64,000 nucleotides of DNA from Taylorella equigenitalis ATCC 35865 (lineage in GTDB: Bacteria > Pseudomonadota > Gammaproteobacteria > Burkholderiales > Burkholderiaceae_B): positions 558,001 to 622,000 of the forward strand of contig NC_018108.1 in NCBI RefSeq assembly GCF_000276685.1, read 5' to 3'. Below, piece after piece: positions 1 to 9,233 of this stretch. The position numbers and the translations under genes are program-made. The notes under the pieces are model-generated. The model did no database searches and was not told the DNA's origin. It saw only the letters and a program-made list of their open reading frames with translations. Position 1 is the stretch's first letter. Each line of letters opens with the position of its first letter.

Positions 1-675
1 TATGATGCATTTAGTCTCACGGCTATTTTTGAAAATATGGAGGGACCCATTGATGCAGATTCTGGCTGGGTTTTCGAGCAGTATGGCAACCCAAAAAATT
101 CCATATATGAGGATTTTCATAAATTAGAAAAATTAATCAAGGGCAATGATTTTTTGAAACAAAGAGAGGATGCGTTAAACATTGCCAAAGAAATAAAAGC
201 TAATTTATCAAAAATTACCGATGCATGGACAGCAAATATAATCGGTCAGAAGGGGATTTATAGGGCGGCTTTTTTGAATAAGCTAAAAAATGATCCAAGA
301 AATATAGAGCCTAAGAAAAATTTGAATGCAATTAGAAATGGGCTTGCAAGCTATATTAATAAAAATATCGTAAAGATTGATGATATGGATCGTACAGCTT
401 ATAACAGCTTTTTGGATATTTTATTTGGGCAAAGGTTTGGACGTAGAACTGGTCATGGGATTTATGACGTTCTTTCAAAAGCAGAACGTCGGAAAATTTC
501 CAAAGCATTGTCAGCAATAAATTCAAGATTTAGACGTATGGACTTACTGATGGTATCTAATTCTGGAGAGCCTAATGTAGTAAAACCATCGGATCAAAAG
601 CGACTTCAAAAAAATAATCGTTATTTAATTTCACAAGCTAAAAAAATAGCAGAGATTCTAAGTGAAACTGAATAA
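1..675 (+). CDS. Unknown protein, C-terminal part (5' end outside window)
   Basis: I do not recognise this protein. The reading frame is open from the first base of the window, so the ATG at 37 is probably internal and the gene is cut by the window edge. The visible part is rich in Lys, Asn and Ile, with charged helical stretches, no clear membrane segment and no catalytic motif I can name. It ends just before a hairpin shared with the opposing L33 gene. It could be an accessory or phage-derived protein, but nothing seen proves this. Confidence 0.55.
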   Translation, partial: YDAFSLTAIFENMEGPIDADSGWVFEQYGNPKNSIYEDFHKLEKLIKGNDFLKQREDALNIAKEIKANLSKITDAWTANIIGQKGIYRAAFLNKLKNDPRNIEPKKNLNAIRNGLASYINKNIVKIDDMDRTAYNSFLDILFGQRFGRRTGHGIYDVLSKAERRKISKALSAINSRFRRMDLLMVSNSGEPNVVKPSDQKRLQKNNRYLISQAKKIAEILSETE

Positions 676-681
676 GCTAAC

Positions 682-709
682 AAAAAAACGCCCTTCTATA
701 TGAAGGGCG
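682..709 (-). terminator. Rho-independent terminator of the rpmB-rpmG unit
   Basis: An 8-bp GC-rich stem (689-696 pairing with 702-709) has a 5-base loop. Read leftwards it is followed by seven T (the A run 682-688). Read rightwards it is followed only by AAATTTTAT, so it may weakly stop the unknown gene on the plus strand as well. Confidence 0.85.
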
Positions 710-734
710 AAATTTTATAAAGGAGTAAATATAA

Positions 735-902
735 TTATTTAAGTTTAGTTTCTTTGTAATCTACGTGCTTGCGTGCTTTAGGGTCATATTTTTTAATAAC
801 CATTTTTTCAGTAGCACCTTTTTTGTTTTTTGTAGTGGTATAGAAGTGACCTGTGCCAGCAGTTGACTCAAGTTTGATTTTTTCACGAATTCCTTTAGCC
901 AT
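735..902 (-). CDS. rpmG: 50S ribosomal protein L33
   Basis: A 55-residue basic protein of the large ribosomal subunit. It starts [14 protein letters not shown] and ends YKETKLK, matching proteobacterial L33 in length and sequence. It lacks the zinc-binding CxxC pairs of the C+ form, so it is the zinc-independent type. It lies 17 bases downstream of rpmB in the usual rpmB-rpmG order, and a strong terminator follows it. An AGGAG-like site precedes the ATG. Confidence 0.95.
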   Translation of the reverse strand: MAKGIREKIKLESTAGTGHFYTTTKNKKGATEKMVIKKYDPKARKHVDYKETKLK

Positions 903-919
903 GATACTCTCCTAAGCTA

Positions 920-1156
920 TTAAACTGATTGACCGTTTTTGCGCATATCTGCAAGAACAGCATCAATGCCTTTTTTATCGATAGTGCGTAATGCAGCAGA
1001 AGAGATGCGAAGGCGAACCCAGCGGTTCTCGCTTTCAACCCAAAATCTGTGAGTTTGAAGATTTGGAAGAAAACGTCTTTTTGTTTTATTGTGTGCATGA
1101 GACACGTTATTTCCGGACATTGGGCGCTTGCCGGTTACTTGGCATACTTTAGCCAT
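920..1156 (-). CDS. rpmB: 50S ribosomal protein L28
   Basis: A 78-residue large-subunit ribosomal protein. The start [12 protein letters not shown] and the following [16 protein letters not shown] segment are L28 hallmarks, and the length is normal. First gene of the rpmB-rpmG unit. The 149 bases upstream (1157-1305) separate it from the MATE gene, whose stop is at 1306, and must hold its promoter; I could not define the promoter boxes with confidence. Confidence 0.96.
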   Translation of the reverse strand: MAKVCQVTGKRPMSGNNVSHAHNKTKRRFLPNLQTHRFWVESENRWVRLRISSAALRTIDKKGIDAVLADMRKNGQSV

Positions 1157-1305
1157 GATTAATTACCTCATTATGTTAAAGATCTGTATTTTTGGCTCAG
1201 ATCAACCTTATGTAAAAAATTAAAATCCTCTATGTTTAAAAAATTTATAAAGGAAACGATAATTTTAGTATAAATTAGGTGCAATCTCAATTAAGTGATT
1301 GAAAA

Positions 1306-2751
1306 TTATGGCTTTTTACGTTTGAATAGGTCTTTTTTGTAGTAAAAAGGCATATTGTTTTTGCGTGATTTAGGAATTAGTTCTTTTATAACAAAATAAT
1401 ACCAAGTCCCCAGAATTGCTGTACATATATATAAAGAGATTGTAATCATAGTCCACATAGATGCAATACCAATCGGTGCATTTGGGACTATGAATTCAGT
1501 TAGGAATTTTATGTTTCCTCGTCCCGCACCAAATCCAAAATAGTATCCTCCAGCCAAGCCTATTCCGAGTAAGATAATCGACTGCGTTACAAAAGGGACT
1601 GTAGCAATTTTGTGAGCTCTTAAGATGTATGGTACATAACATTGCAATGCGTCCGCTAAGTGGAAAAACGGAATAATCGAAATCATTATTAAGGTTATAT
1701 GAGCAACGTCTGTATTGTTTGTGTATAAATCTACAAGAGGAACTTTAAATAAAATAACAGTCAATGCCAATATTGCATAACCTGCTAATACAAGGTAAGT
1801 ACCCATTTTTACAGTGTTGTGGGAAAGAATGTACTTTCTAGCACCTATAGCTTGTGCAGCTAGTGCAGAAGTACATATGCTTATGGATTGCGGAATCATA
1901 TACATTACTGAAACGAAACTTGTAAGTATTTGATGGGCACCAGAAACGTAAATACCTTCTCTTGCTACAAATAAAGCCATAAAAGAGAAAATGCTTATCT
2001 CAACAAAGTAAGACCCACCCATAGGGATACCCAGATTTAAAATTTGCTTTATAGGCTTAAATTTGGGTCGCCCTAGATGAAGTAAAAATTTATCGTACAC
2101 AGGGTTTTTGAAGATGATAAAAAGCCCTACCGTATATGTAATCCAACTTACTATAAGTGTCGAAAGCCCAGCACCTGCACTTCCTAAAGCTGGTAATCCT
2201 AATTTTCCAAATATTAAAATCCAATTTAGTAAAGCCTTTGAGAGTGTGCCAACTATACTGATATACATTATGTGTCGTGGATTTTGTGATGAAGTACAGA
2301 TGGCATATACAGCCCTATACATCATCATAGCTGGCAATGCTAAATAACATATACGTAAATATATAGTAATTTCATCTCTAACGACTTGTGAGACTTCTCC
2401 CGAAATCGATAGCCACATATCGGGAAATAGCATAAGTAGCCCAACTAAGAGCGACAATATGAAAGCAAGCCAAGTCCCCTGACCCCAAAAAATCCCGACC
2501 TCTGCATTTTTTCTGGCTCCGATAAGTTGGGCAATAATTGGAATAATCGCATGTATCACACCCATTAAACTTATGCTTATGGTCACAAAGATTGCAGACC
2601 CTAAACTCATAGCTTGTAGACCAACGGCACTATAGTTACCAATCATCATAGTGTCCAATACGGCATAAGAAATTCCTGCAAGTTGACCGATAAGAATCGG
2701 CCAAGTCATAGATATCAATTTCTTAAAAATGGCGTTGCTATATGTGGACAT
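1306..2751 (-). CDS. MATE family multidrug/toxin exporter
   Basis: A 481-residue inner-membrane protein with about 12 hydrophobic helices in two repeated MatE halves (roughly residues 10-230 and 235-450), the NorM/DinF-type layout. Family members exchange Na+ or H+ for cationic drugs or other small molecules; the substrate cannot be read here. The N-terminal half has the typical ISYAVLDTMMIGNYS stretch (a NorM-like VDTIMAG equivalent). It starts 6 bases after the stop of the membrane glycosyltransferase-like gene, so the two are probably cotranscribed. A basic tail (KKDLFKRKKP) ends the protein. Confidence 0.9.
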   Translation of the reverse strand: MSTYSNAIFKKLISMTWPILIGQLAGISYAVLDTMMIGNYSAVGLQAMSLGSAIFVTISISLMGVIHAIIPIIAQLIGARKNAEVGIFWGQGTWLAFILSLLVGLLMLFPDMWLSISGEVSQVVRDEITIYLRICYLALPAMMMYRAVYAICTSSQNPRHIMYISIVGTLSKALLNWILIFGKLGLPALGSAGAGLSTLIVSWITYTVGLFIIFKNPVYDKFLLHLGRPKFKPIKQILNLGIPMGGSYFVEISIFSFMALFVAREGIYVSGAHQILTSFVSVMYMIPQSISICTSALAAQAIGARKYILSHNTVKMGTYLVLAGYAILALTVILFKVPLVDLYTNNTDVAHITLIMISIIPFFHLADALQCYVPYILRAHKIATVPFVTQSIILLGIGLAGGYYFGFGAGRGNIKFLTEFIVPNAPIGIASMWTMITISLYICTAILGTWYYFVIKELIPKSRKNNMPFYYKKDLFKRKKP

Positions 2752-2757
2752 GTGAAC

Positions 2758-4509
2758 CTATTTTTTTAGGAATATAAAATATTCCCCGTGCCTTTCGCTG
2801 GCTCTGTGACCCTGCCAAAGAATTTGAGAGTCATCTATAAGAGCTTGAATTTTATTAACGTGATTAGTATGAGTGTTGGCTTGTATCATAGCAAAATCAC
2901 ACTCATTATTGCTAAATTTTAAATTAGAAAAAATATTAAAAACAGCAAGTTGACCTAGCCCTAAATCAATTGGGTTAACACAACTATTTGGTGGCACTAA
3001 CCCTTTAACTGCTCTGTTTAATTCCTCACCAGTTGAACGATATGACCTTCCATAATTGATTAGAGGTAACCATAAAAGGGATAGTAAAAACCAAACGCAG
3101 GTCAACCCTGCTGCGGTTACAATAAGCCCTCTCCATAGCCCTCGTGGTTGTTTACGAATTCGCCAGTTAACCAACATTATCCATAATGCCGAAACTACAA
3201 TTCCAGCAAAAACGGAAAGCCAATCGATAGTAACTTCATAACCATTAACTAATCGCATAATATTGAAATGTATCTTATGGGGCCAGCCAGTTTGCATTGC
3301 CATCCAGCCAAACCAAACTGAAATCAATGCTATGGATACAGTCATTATGCTAAACCAGTCCAAAATATTGATGGCATTGCGTTTTAAAGTGGGTATGCTC
3401 ATGGCGGCGAGGACTGCATTGCCAAATAGGATAGGGCCGTAATATAAGTCGTACGCAGGGCTAACAAAGAAAATAATTAAAAGATTAACTAGGTAGAATA
3501 AAAATGGGATTAGTATATGAAATTCTAATATCCAGCGACGCCACTTATATATAGCAATCAGGGCAAAAGGCCAGCTGGGCCATAAGTACCAGCTAAGGTC
3601 GCGAATTTTAATTAGGATAGTATTAAGTTCGGATCCAGATAGAATTTTAAAATTATGCTTAAGCCATCCTTCAAACCATATAGGGTCTTGAGAACTTACA
3701 TAAAATGCCCAACCTGCAAAGCACGCAAGTGTAATTAAAAATACAAAACTTAATGTAATCTTTGTTTTAGTGTCATAGGCAGGTAGAGTTAAAAGGAGTA
3801 AACCTACAACTATTAGTGGCAATGCTCCTATTAAACCGATAGCAGCTAGAGAACCTATAAATGATAGGCTTAGAGCGATAAGTCCTTGGATTTTGTTGTC
3901 GATGATTCTAACAAAGCCATAGAATGCTATGGAGTGCAATGCCATAAGAAGAGGGTAGTAGCTTGTCTCATGCATTCGTATAATTATGCCGACAGTTGCT
4001 ATACCAAAGAAAAATGCAACGTCTGCGAGCATTCTGCCATAGTCTTTAGGTTTGGGTTCGCCACCAAATGAAAGTGGAAGTGGTTGAGCTTCTTTTCTTC
4101 TGCCGAGCAAATAGGTTCCATACCATATACCCCATAAAAATAAAAAATAGTATGCGACGTTTGGTATGCGTGCTGCATTAATTTGTGCATCTAATGGGCT
4201 TAGGGTAAGTTCCAAAAGTGGGGAGAAGATTGAAATCGATATGGCTCCGATTATTGAATTTAAAGGACCTTCTCCATAAAAGTTTATATCGGATATGTGG
4301 GTTGTAATCCAATTAGAAAAATTAAAATCAAATTGATTTACTAGAGTAAGCATGCTTGCAAAACCAGCTGCATCCTCTGTTTTCCATGGGTCACGACCAA
4401 AGAGACCAGCAAATATAAAAGCAAACATGACCCAAAATAGGATTCTTCTTGGGAGTTTCGAAGCCGCGGGACTGGCCAATCTTGCTGGAGTTTTTCTAAG
4501 TGAATACAT
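2758..4509 (-). CDS. Polytopic membrane protein, GT-C glycosyltransferase-like
   Basis: A 583-residue protein with about 12 predicted membrane helices. The first periplasmic loop begins with an acidic motif (RDPWKTEDA, residues 39-47; E45/D46) resembling the catalytic acidic pair of ArnT/PMT-type GT-C enzymes, which use lipid-linked sugars. The C-terminal ~100 residues look periplasmic and end LWQGHRASERHGEYFIFLKK, like Bordetella membrane proteins annotated as glycosyltransferases. It may modify a cell-surface glycan, but no substrate can be named. It is the first gene of a unit with the MATE exporter, and its start abuts the terminator of rpmE2. Confidence 0.7.
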   Translation of the reverse strand: MYSLRKTPARLASPAASKLPRRILFWVMFAFIFAGLFGRDPWKTEDAAGFASMLTLVNQFDFNFSNWITTHISDINFYGEGPLNSIIGAISISIFSPLLELTLSPLDAQINAARIPNVAYYFLFLWGIWYGTYLLGRRKEAQPLPLSFGGEPKPKDYGRMLADVAFFFGIATVGIIIRMHETSYYPLLMALHSIAFYGFVRIIDNKIQGLIALSLSFIGSLAAIGLIGALPLIVVGLLLLTLPAYDTKTKITLSFVFLITLACFAGWAFYVSSQDPIWFEGWLKHNFKILSGSELNTILIKIRDLSWYLWPSWPFALIAIYKWRRWILEFHILIPFLFYLVNLLIIFFVSPAYDLYYGPILFGNAVLAAMSIPTLKRNAINILDWFSIMTVSIALISVWFGWMAMQTGWPHKIHFNIMRLVNGYEVTIDWLSVFAGIVVSALWIMLVNWRIRKQPRGLWRGLIVTAAGLTCVWFLLSLLWLPLINYGRSYRSTGEELNRAVKGLVPPNSCVNPIDLGLGQLAVFNIFSNLKFSNNECDFAMIQANTHTNHVNKIQALIDDSQILWQGHRASERHGEYFIFLKK

Positions 4510-4512
4510 AAT

Positions 4513-4550
4513 AAAAAAGGCAAACCCAAAACTAAGTGATGTGTTTGCCT
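4513..4550 (-). terminator. Terminator downstream of rpmE2
   Basis: AGGCAAAC (4518-4525) pairs with GTTTGCCT (4543-4550). On the minus strand the stem is followed by a six-T run. The loop is long (17 bases). It lies between rpmE2 and the next minus-strand gene, which therefore needs its own promoter. Confidence 0.7.
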
Positions 4551-4579
4551 AATATTTTAGTATTAGATTTTGAAGAGAA

Positions 4580-4840
4580 TTATTTTTTAATAGTTCCCTG
4601 AGTACGTGCAAAACGTGCACGGAATTTCTCAACGCGTCCAGTTTCAACGATACGAGTTTGAGCACCAGTGTAGAATGGGTGTGACTCTGAAGTTACATCA
4701 CACTTAAACAAAGGGTAAGTTTTACCGTCGATTTCAATAGTTTCTCGAGAATTTAAAGTTGAGCGAGTAATGAATTGTTTTCCTGATTGCATATCCTGAA
4801 AAACAACTTCTTTATAGTCTGGGTGAATGCCTTCTTTCAT
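4580..4840 (-). CDS. rpmE2: 50S ribosomal protein L31, type B
   Basis: An 86-residue L31. It starts [16 protein letters not shown], the type B pattern, and has a single Cys ([15 protein letters not shown]), so it lacks the zinc-binding CxxC of type A L31. Type B proteins commonly replace the zinc form under zinc limitation; no Zur-like palindrome was seen in the 174-bp upstream gap, so regulation is open. Monocistronic, with its own terminator. Confidence 0.95.
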   Translation of the reverse strand: MKEGIHPDYKEVVFQDMQSGKQFITRSTLNSRETIEIDGKTYPLFKCDVTSESHPFYTGAQTRIVETGRVEKFRARFARTQGTIKK

Positions 4841-5014
4841 AATTAATCCTTATAGTAGGGGTCGCCGAGTTAAATATATTTAAAACACGTATCCAAAGTA
4901 ATCGATTATTTTAACAACTAAAATTTCTAATCCTATGAGAAATTGGAATTAATTCACATTTACTCAACTTTTTGTATCAATTTTTTAACAAAATCAAAAT
5001 TCAAATAGCAGATG

Positions 5015-5698
5015 TTAATTGTCGATAAGGCCTAATTCTGCCATAGATGTTGCTTCCACTCTTGTGCATACTATGTGATCTATTAATTTAACATTTACTA
5101 ACTCTAAAGCCCTTTTGAGTTTTTTAGTTATTTCTATGTCAGCTTTACTCGGTTCGCTTCGACCTGACGGATGGTTGTGTGCCATAACAATATAAGCTGC
5201 GTGATGTCTAAGTGCAGATTTGACTATTTCTCTAGGGTAAATTGGTGCGTGATCAATAGTTCCTTTTATTAAAATTTCGGAGTGAGTTAATTTAAAGGAA
5301 TAATTTAAGTATAGTAATAGACAATTTTCCTCTGATTTGTTTCCTATAGCATGTATGCAATATCTCTTAACTGTGCTTGCCTGTTGGAGGATCGGGTATT
5401 CTTTAAGAGGTTCTTCTAGGGTTCTTATAGCGATTTCATTTAGTGCTAAAAGTTGGGTTACTTTTGCTAAGCCTAATCCATGAACTGCATGAAGATCTTC
5501 ACTTTGAGCGTTTAGCAATTGTCGTAAACCACCAAATTTTTTTAACAAATTTTGACTAAATTCTATAACAGGCTCCCCCTTAGGTCCACTTCTAAGAATT
5601 AAGGCTAAAAGCTCCGCAGTTGTCAAAACATTTGCTCCATGCTTTATTAGTCTTTCTCTAGGTTTTTCAGTAGGTATATCTGAATTTAATATCGGCAT
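5015..5698 (-). CDS. radC: RadC family JAB/MPN domain protein
   Basis: A 227-residue RadC. It has an N-terminal helix-hairpin-helix segment (about residues 65-90, LHAVHGLGLAKV) and a C-terminal JAMM metalloprotease-like fold with H174-N-H176-P-S-G and D187. Length and motif order are standard. RadC genes are widespread; the historical DNA-repair label is not firmly supported and the true role is unsettled. It is divergent from fkpB with 50 bp between the starts, so the two promoters overlap there. Confidence 0.93.
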   Translation of the reverse strand: MPILNSDIPTEKPRERLIKHGANVLTTAELLALILRSGPKGEPVIEFSQNLLKKFGGLRQLLNAQSEDLHAVHGLGLAKVTQLLALNEIAIRTLEEPLKEYPILQQASTVKRYCIHAIGNKSEENCLLLYLNYSFKLTHSEILIKGTIDHAPIYPREIVKSALRHHAAYIVMAHNHPSGRSEPSKADIEITKKLKRALELVNVKLIDHIVCTRVEATSMAELGLIDN

Positions 5699-5748
5699 AT
5701 GATTAAAATAGAGAACTTAAAATTGAATTTTGCTGGAAAAAATTATTT

Positions 5749-6216
5749 ATGACTAGTGAGGATGACAAAACTGTCCATGCTGATTCTTACTTAACCTTGC
5801 ACTATAAAATCACTCTGAACTCAGGAGCTGGTGCAGGTGAGGAGTTTATCAATACATTCAGTGGTTCTCCTGCAACTTTATTTATGGGATCTGGTCAATG
5901 GGCAGAAACAATGGAGGCCCCTCTTATAGGGCATAAAGAAGGCGACTTAGTTAATTATGAACTAAGTGCTTCCGAGGCTTTCGGTAAGAGAAACCCTGAA
6001 TTAGTACAAACTATATCAGAAGATGCAGTTATTAATGGATCAGAAGATATTCCTATTTTTGAAATTAACGACAGAGTGGAGTTTGTAGCTCCAAATGGAG
6101 CAAAATATTCTGGACTATTTAAAGGACGTGAAGGTGATAAAGTTATTATCGATTTTAATCACCCCTTTGCAGGAAGAGACTTAAAGGTAGAAGTAAAAAT
6201 AATTGGAATTATGTAA
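5749..6216 (+). CDS. fkpB: FKBP-type peptidyl-prolyl isomerase (SlpA/FkpB-like)
   Basis: A 155-residue cytoplasmic SlyD/SlpA-type FKBP that isomerises X-Pro bonds. Features: LTLHYKITL start, [16 protein letters not shown], an inserted flap domain, and the [20 protein letters not shown] segment characteristic of the family. It lacks the His-rich metal tail of SlyD. Its stop overlaps the ispH start by one base (TAATG), the conserved fkpB-ispH pair, so translation is coupled. Confidence 0.93.
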   Translation: MTSEDDKTVHADSYLTLHYKITLNSGAGAGEEFINTFSGSPATLFMGSGQWAETMEAPLIGHKEGDLVNYELSASEAFGKRNPELVQTISEDAVINGSEDIPIFEINDRVEFVAPNGAKYSGLFKGREGDKVIIDFNHPFAGRDLKVEVKIIGIM

Positions 6217-7163
6217 TGCAAGAAAACCAACATGCAGAAATATTACTATCTGAGCCACGCGGGTTTTGTGCAGGTGTAGATCGTGCGATTGATATTGTGG
6301 AACGAGCATTAGAGCTACATGGTGCCCCGATATATGTACGTCATGAAATCGTTCATAATCGATTTGTTGTTCAATCACTTCGTGCAAAAGGTGCAATATT
6401 TGTAGACGAGTTGGATGAAGTACCTGAAGGGTCTATAGTTATTTTTTCTGCTCATGGGGTGTCTTTAAATGTTAGAAGGGATGCAGAAGCAAGAGGTTTA
6501 AGAGTTTTTGATGCTACCTGTCCTTTAGTAACTAAAGTACATATAGAAGTAAAAAAAATGCACGAAGCAGGACGGTCAATAATAATGATTGGCCATAAAG
6601 GACATCCAGAAGTAGAGGGTACTTTGGGTCAAGCTCGAGGAAATATGTACTTAGTAGAAACAGTGGAGGACGTACAAAACTTAGAAGTTCCCGATCCAGA
6701 TAATCTGGCATATGTAACTCAAACTACTTTATCGGTAGACGATACAGCATTAATTACTAAAGCATTGCACGATAAATTTCCAAATATTGTTGCCCCTAAA
6801 AAGGCTGATATTTGTTATGCAACTCAAAACCGTCAAGATGCAGTCAAAATTATAGCCCCTCAGTGTGATGTGTTTTTTGTGGTCGGTAGTGTAAATAGTT
6901 CAAATTCTAATCGTCTACGTGAACTAGCTGAAAGGTTAAAGTGCCCATCTTACTTAATAGATAATCCTGATATGATTAACCCTGCATGGATAGAGGGCAA
7001 ATCATCCATAGGTATAACTGCGGGAGCCTCTGCTCCAGAAGTACTAGTACAAAATGTTATAAATCGTTTGCGTGAGTTGGGTGCGATTTCTGTACGGAAA
7101 GTTGCGGGTATAGAGGAAAATGTATCATTTCCACTTCCTAGAGAATTATCTCGAAAACTTTAA
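6216..7163 (+). CDS. ispH: 4-hydroxy-3-methylbut-2-enyl diphosphate reductase
   Basis: The last MEP-pathway enzyme, making IPP and DMAPP; a 315-residue Fe-S protein. The three cluster cysteines are C18 ([12 protein letters not shown]), C102 (DATCPLV) and C200 ([11 protein letters not shown]). The active-site glutamate region ([10 protein letters not shown]) and the [10 protein letters not shown] motif are present. It starts inside the fkpB stop. Its last 18 bases overlap the 3' end of the opposing maf gene, with no terminator in between. Confidence 0.97.
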   Translation: MQENQHAEILLSEPRGFCAGVDRAIDIVERALELHGAPIYVRHEIVHNRFVVQSLRAKGAIFVDELDEVPEGSIVIFSAHGVSLNVRRDAEARGLRVFDATCPLVTKVHIEVKKMHEAGRSIIMIGHKGHPEVEGTLGQARGNMYLVETVEDVQNLEVPDPDNLAYVTQTTLSVDDTALITKALHDKFPNIVAPKKADICYATQNRQDAVKIIAPQCDVFFVVGSVNSSNSNRLRELAERLKCPSYLIDNPDMINPAWIEGKSSIGITAGASAPEVLVQNVINRLRELGAISVRKVAGIEENVSFPLPRELSRKL

Positions 7164-7778
7164 ATTCGTTAGAAGTTGATAGGTTTCATAAACTGGAAGC
7201 CCCACAACCCCAGTATAACTTCCTTCAATTTTTTCTATAAAAATAGCGGCCATGCCCTGTATGCCGTATGCTCCAGCTTTTCCGAAGGGCTCGCCACTAG
7301 TGATATAGGCGGATACATCTCGCATACTAAGTTTTCTAAAATAAACTTTTGTTTTAGATACTGTAAGAGATTTTTGTCCACGTACATTTAGCACAACTGC
7401 GGTATGAACCTCATGCATACGACCTGAAAGTTTTAAAAGCATTTGAGAAGCATGATTTTCATCATTGGGCTTACCTAATACGGCCCCATCCAGCATAACG
7501 CAGGTATCTGCAGTTAATATGGGGCGGGTTAAGACCGCATTGTTATCTACATATTGCCAAGCTAAATCCGACTTATCCTGAGCTGTCCGAACTACATAAT
7601 CCTCGGGAGCTTCATCCTGAAATTGTGGCTCATCTTCACCTTCAGGCTTTGGTACTCGGAGGATTTCATGACGTATACCTATTTGATTTAAAAGTTGATG
7701 TCTTCGTGGGCTTTCAGAAGCAAGATAAATTGTAGGAATGTCATTTGAGATAGGCGATAAAGAGATTTCTTCGGTCAT
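7146..7778 (-). CDS. maf: Maf family nucleotide pyrophosphatase
   Basis: A 210-residue Maf/YhdE-type enzyme that hydrolyses non-canonical or specific NTPs (dTTP/UTP type in the nearest relatives; specificity not provable here). The N-terminal [10 protein letters not shown] signature (residues 21-30) and the catalytic [11 protein letters not shown] loop are intact. The first 12 residues are an extra N-terminal extension. Last gene of the yebC-purD-nadD-rsfS-rlmH-maf operon, 1 base after rlmH. Its 3' end overlaps ispH tail to tail. Confidence 0.92.
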   Translation of the reverse strand: MTEEISLSPISNDIPTIYLASESPRRHQLLNQIGIRHEILRVPKPEGEDEPQFQDEAPEDYVVRTAQDKSDLAWQYVDNNAVLTRPILTADTCVMLDGAVLGKPNDENHASQMLLKLSGRMHEVHTAVVLNVRGQKSLTVSKTKVYFRKLSMRDVSAYITSGEPFGKAGAYGIQGMAAIFIEKIEGSYTGVVGLPVYETYQLLTNLKFSR

Positions 7779-7779
7779 G

Positions 7780-8250
7780 CTAAGCTCTGTGATAGGGATG
7801 ATTATTAAGAATGCTCCAAGCTCTATATATCTGTTCTATTAGAAGTACACGTACCATGGGGTGTGGCAATGTCAAAGACGACAATCTAATTTGTTCATTT
7901 GAAGATTTTTTAAACTCTGAATCCAATCCGTCAGGACCGCCGATAATAATTGATACCTCAGGTTTTTCAATCATCCACTTTCTTAGCATTTCAGATAAAT
8001 CAACCGTAGTCACATTCTTTCCGTGCTCATCTAATGAAACTACATGTGAATTACTAGCAATTGCAGATTCGATTCTTTTAGCCTCAGCACTCATCATCTG
8101 AGCTGGTGTTTTACCTAATGTTCGTGGTTCTGGTTTTACTTCGTGAAGTGTAATTTGTATTTCGGGTGGCAAACGCTTTGCATATTCAGAATAGGCATCA
8201 TCAACCCAAGAGGGCATTTTTTGACCGACGGCAATTATTTTTAGCTTCAT
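7780..8250 (-). CDS. rlmH: 23S rRNA pseudouridine-1915 N3-methyltransferase
   Basis: A 156-residue SPOUT-class methyltransferase acting on pseudouridine 1915 in helix 69 of assembled 70S ribosomes. The SAM-knot motif GGPDG is at 104-108, and the C-terminal EQIYRAWSILNNHPYHRA tail is diagnostic. Full length. It directly abuts rsfS, another ribosome factor, in the conserved rsfS-rlmH pairing. Confidence 0.97.
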   Translation of the reverse strand: MKLKIIAVGQKMPSWVDDAYSEYAKRLPPEIQITLHEVKPEPRTLGKTPAQMMSAEAKRIESAIASNSHVVSLDEHGKNVTTVDLSEMLRKWMIEKPEVSIIIGGPDGLDSEFKKSSNEQIRLSSLTLPHPMVRVLLIEQIYRAWSILNNHPYHRA

Positions 8251-8649
8251 CTAATCCACGTCTGGATCGTATGAATGAGAAGGAGGTGCTTCTAAGGTGG
8301 ATTGTGGAAGTAGTTTCATACGAACTGGACGACCGCCCCAGACTGATTCCAAATCATAATAAGCACGTATATGAGGTTGCATACAGTGGACAACAATATC
8401 ACCTATATCTAGCAAAACCCATTCACCACTTTCTTCACCCTCAAGAGCAATAATCTCAATATCATGCTCCCTAACAGCATCCGACACGCTTTTAGCAAGC
8501 GATCTAGTTTGACGATTAGAAGATCCGCTGGCAATAATAACGCGGTCAAATAAGCTAGTCAGGTGGCTGGTATTAAAAATTTTTATGTTTTGAGCTTTAA
8601 CGTCTTCAAGGGCGTCAACTACAATTCTTTGAAGTTTTTGAATATTCAT
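8251..8649 (-). CDS. rsfS: Ribosomal silencing factor RsfS
   Basis: A 132-residue Iojap/RsfS protein that binds L14 and blocks subunit joining during starvation. The core LLDIGDIVVHCMQPHIRAYY with a following LESVW is typical. The C-terminal ~20 residues beyond the core are short and low in motifs. It overlaps nadD by 4 bases (ATGA) and abuts rlmH. Confidence 0.95.
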   Translation of the reverse strand: MNIQKLQRIVVDALEDVKAQNIKIFNTSHLTSLFDRVIIASGSSNRQTRSLAKSVSDAVREHDIEIIALEGEESGEWVLLDIGDIVVHCMQPHIRAYYDLESVWGGRPVRMKLLPQSTLEAPPSHSYDPDVD

Positions 8650-9233
8650 TCTTTATAGAGATTGTGGGTGTTTATGTATTTTATAACCTCTGGATGTACC
8701 AACCCATCAATTGATTCAGAATTTTTAATTTTTTCTCTAATTTGAGTAGATGATAGGTTTTGCTCATCCATAGGAAGAATATGTACTTTCTTACCCTTAT
8801 TTTTCAGCTCCTCCTCAAGCTCCTTAGGCACAATCAAGGAGTATTTAGGTCTATGTGCGACTAAGAGGTCAACATATTTCAAAATATCATTCCATCTATG
8901 CCAAGTCGTAAAATTCTGAAGCTGATCACTGCCCATAATCCAATAATAATTATGTTCTGGTGGCAATGCTTCTACTGTATCAATAGTGTATGTGAGTCCA
9001 TCTCTTGAAAGTTCAGTAGTATTTAAGCATATCTTTGGATGTCCTTTTATGGATAATCGGATCATAGCTATCCTATGACCAGCCTCTAAAATTTGCGATT
9101 GCTTCTGCCAAGGTTTTTTTGCGGGAATCAGTTGTACTTGTTCAATGGAATCATATTCCAAAGCACTAAGTGCTAAGGAAAGATGGGCATTATGAAATGG
9201 GTTAAAACTACCGCCAAATAAAGCAATATGCAT
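8646..9233 (-). CDS. nadD: Nicotinate-nucleotide adenylyltransferase
   Basis: A 195-residue enzyme of NAD synthesis that adenylates NaMN to deamido-NAD. The nucleotidyltransferase motif GGSFNPFHNAH (H14, H17) and the C-terminal SSTQIREKI motif are intact. It overlaps rsfS by 4 bases and purD by one base, indicating translational coupling. Length is slightly short but normal for the family. Confidence 0.95.
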   Translation of the reverse strand: MHIALFGGSFNPFHNAHLSLALSALEYDSIEQVQLIPAKKPWQKQSQILEAGHRIAMIRLSIKGHPKICLNTTELSRDGLTYTIDTVEALPPEHNYYWIMGSDQLQNFTTWHRWNDILKYVDLLVAHRPKYSLIVPKELEEELKNKGKKVHILPMDEQNLSSTQIREKIKNSESIDGLVHPEVIKYINTHNLYKE

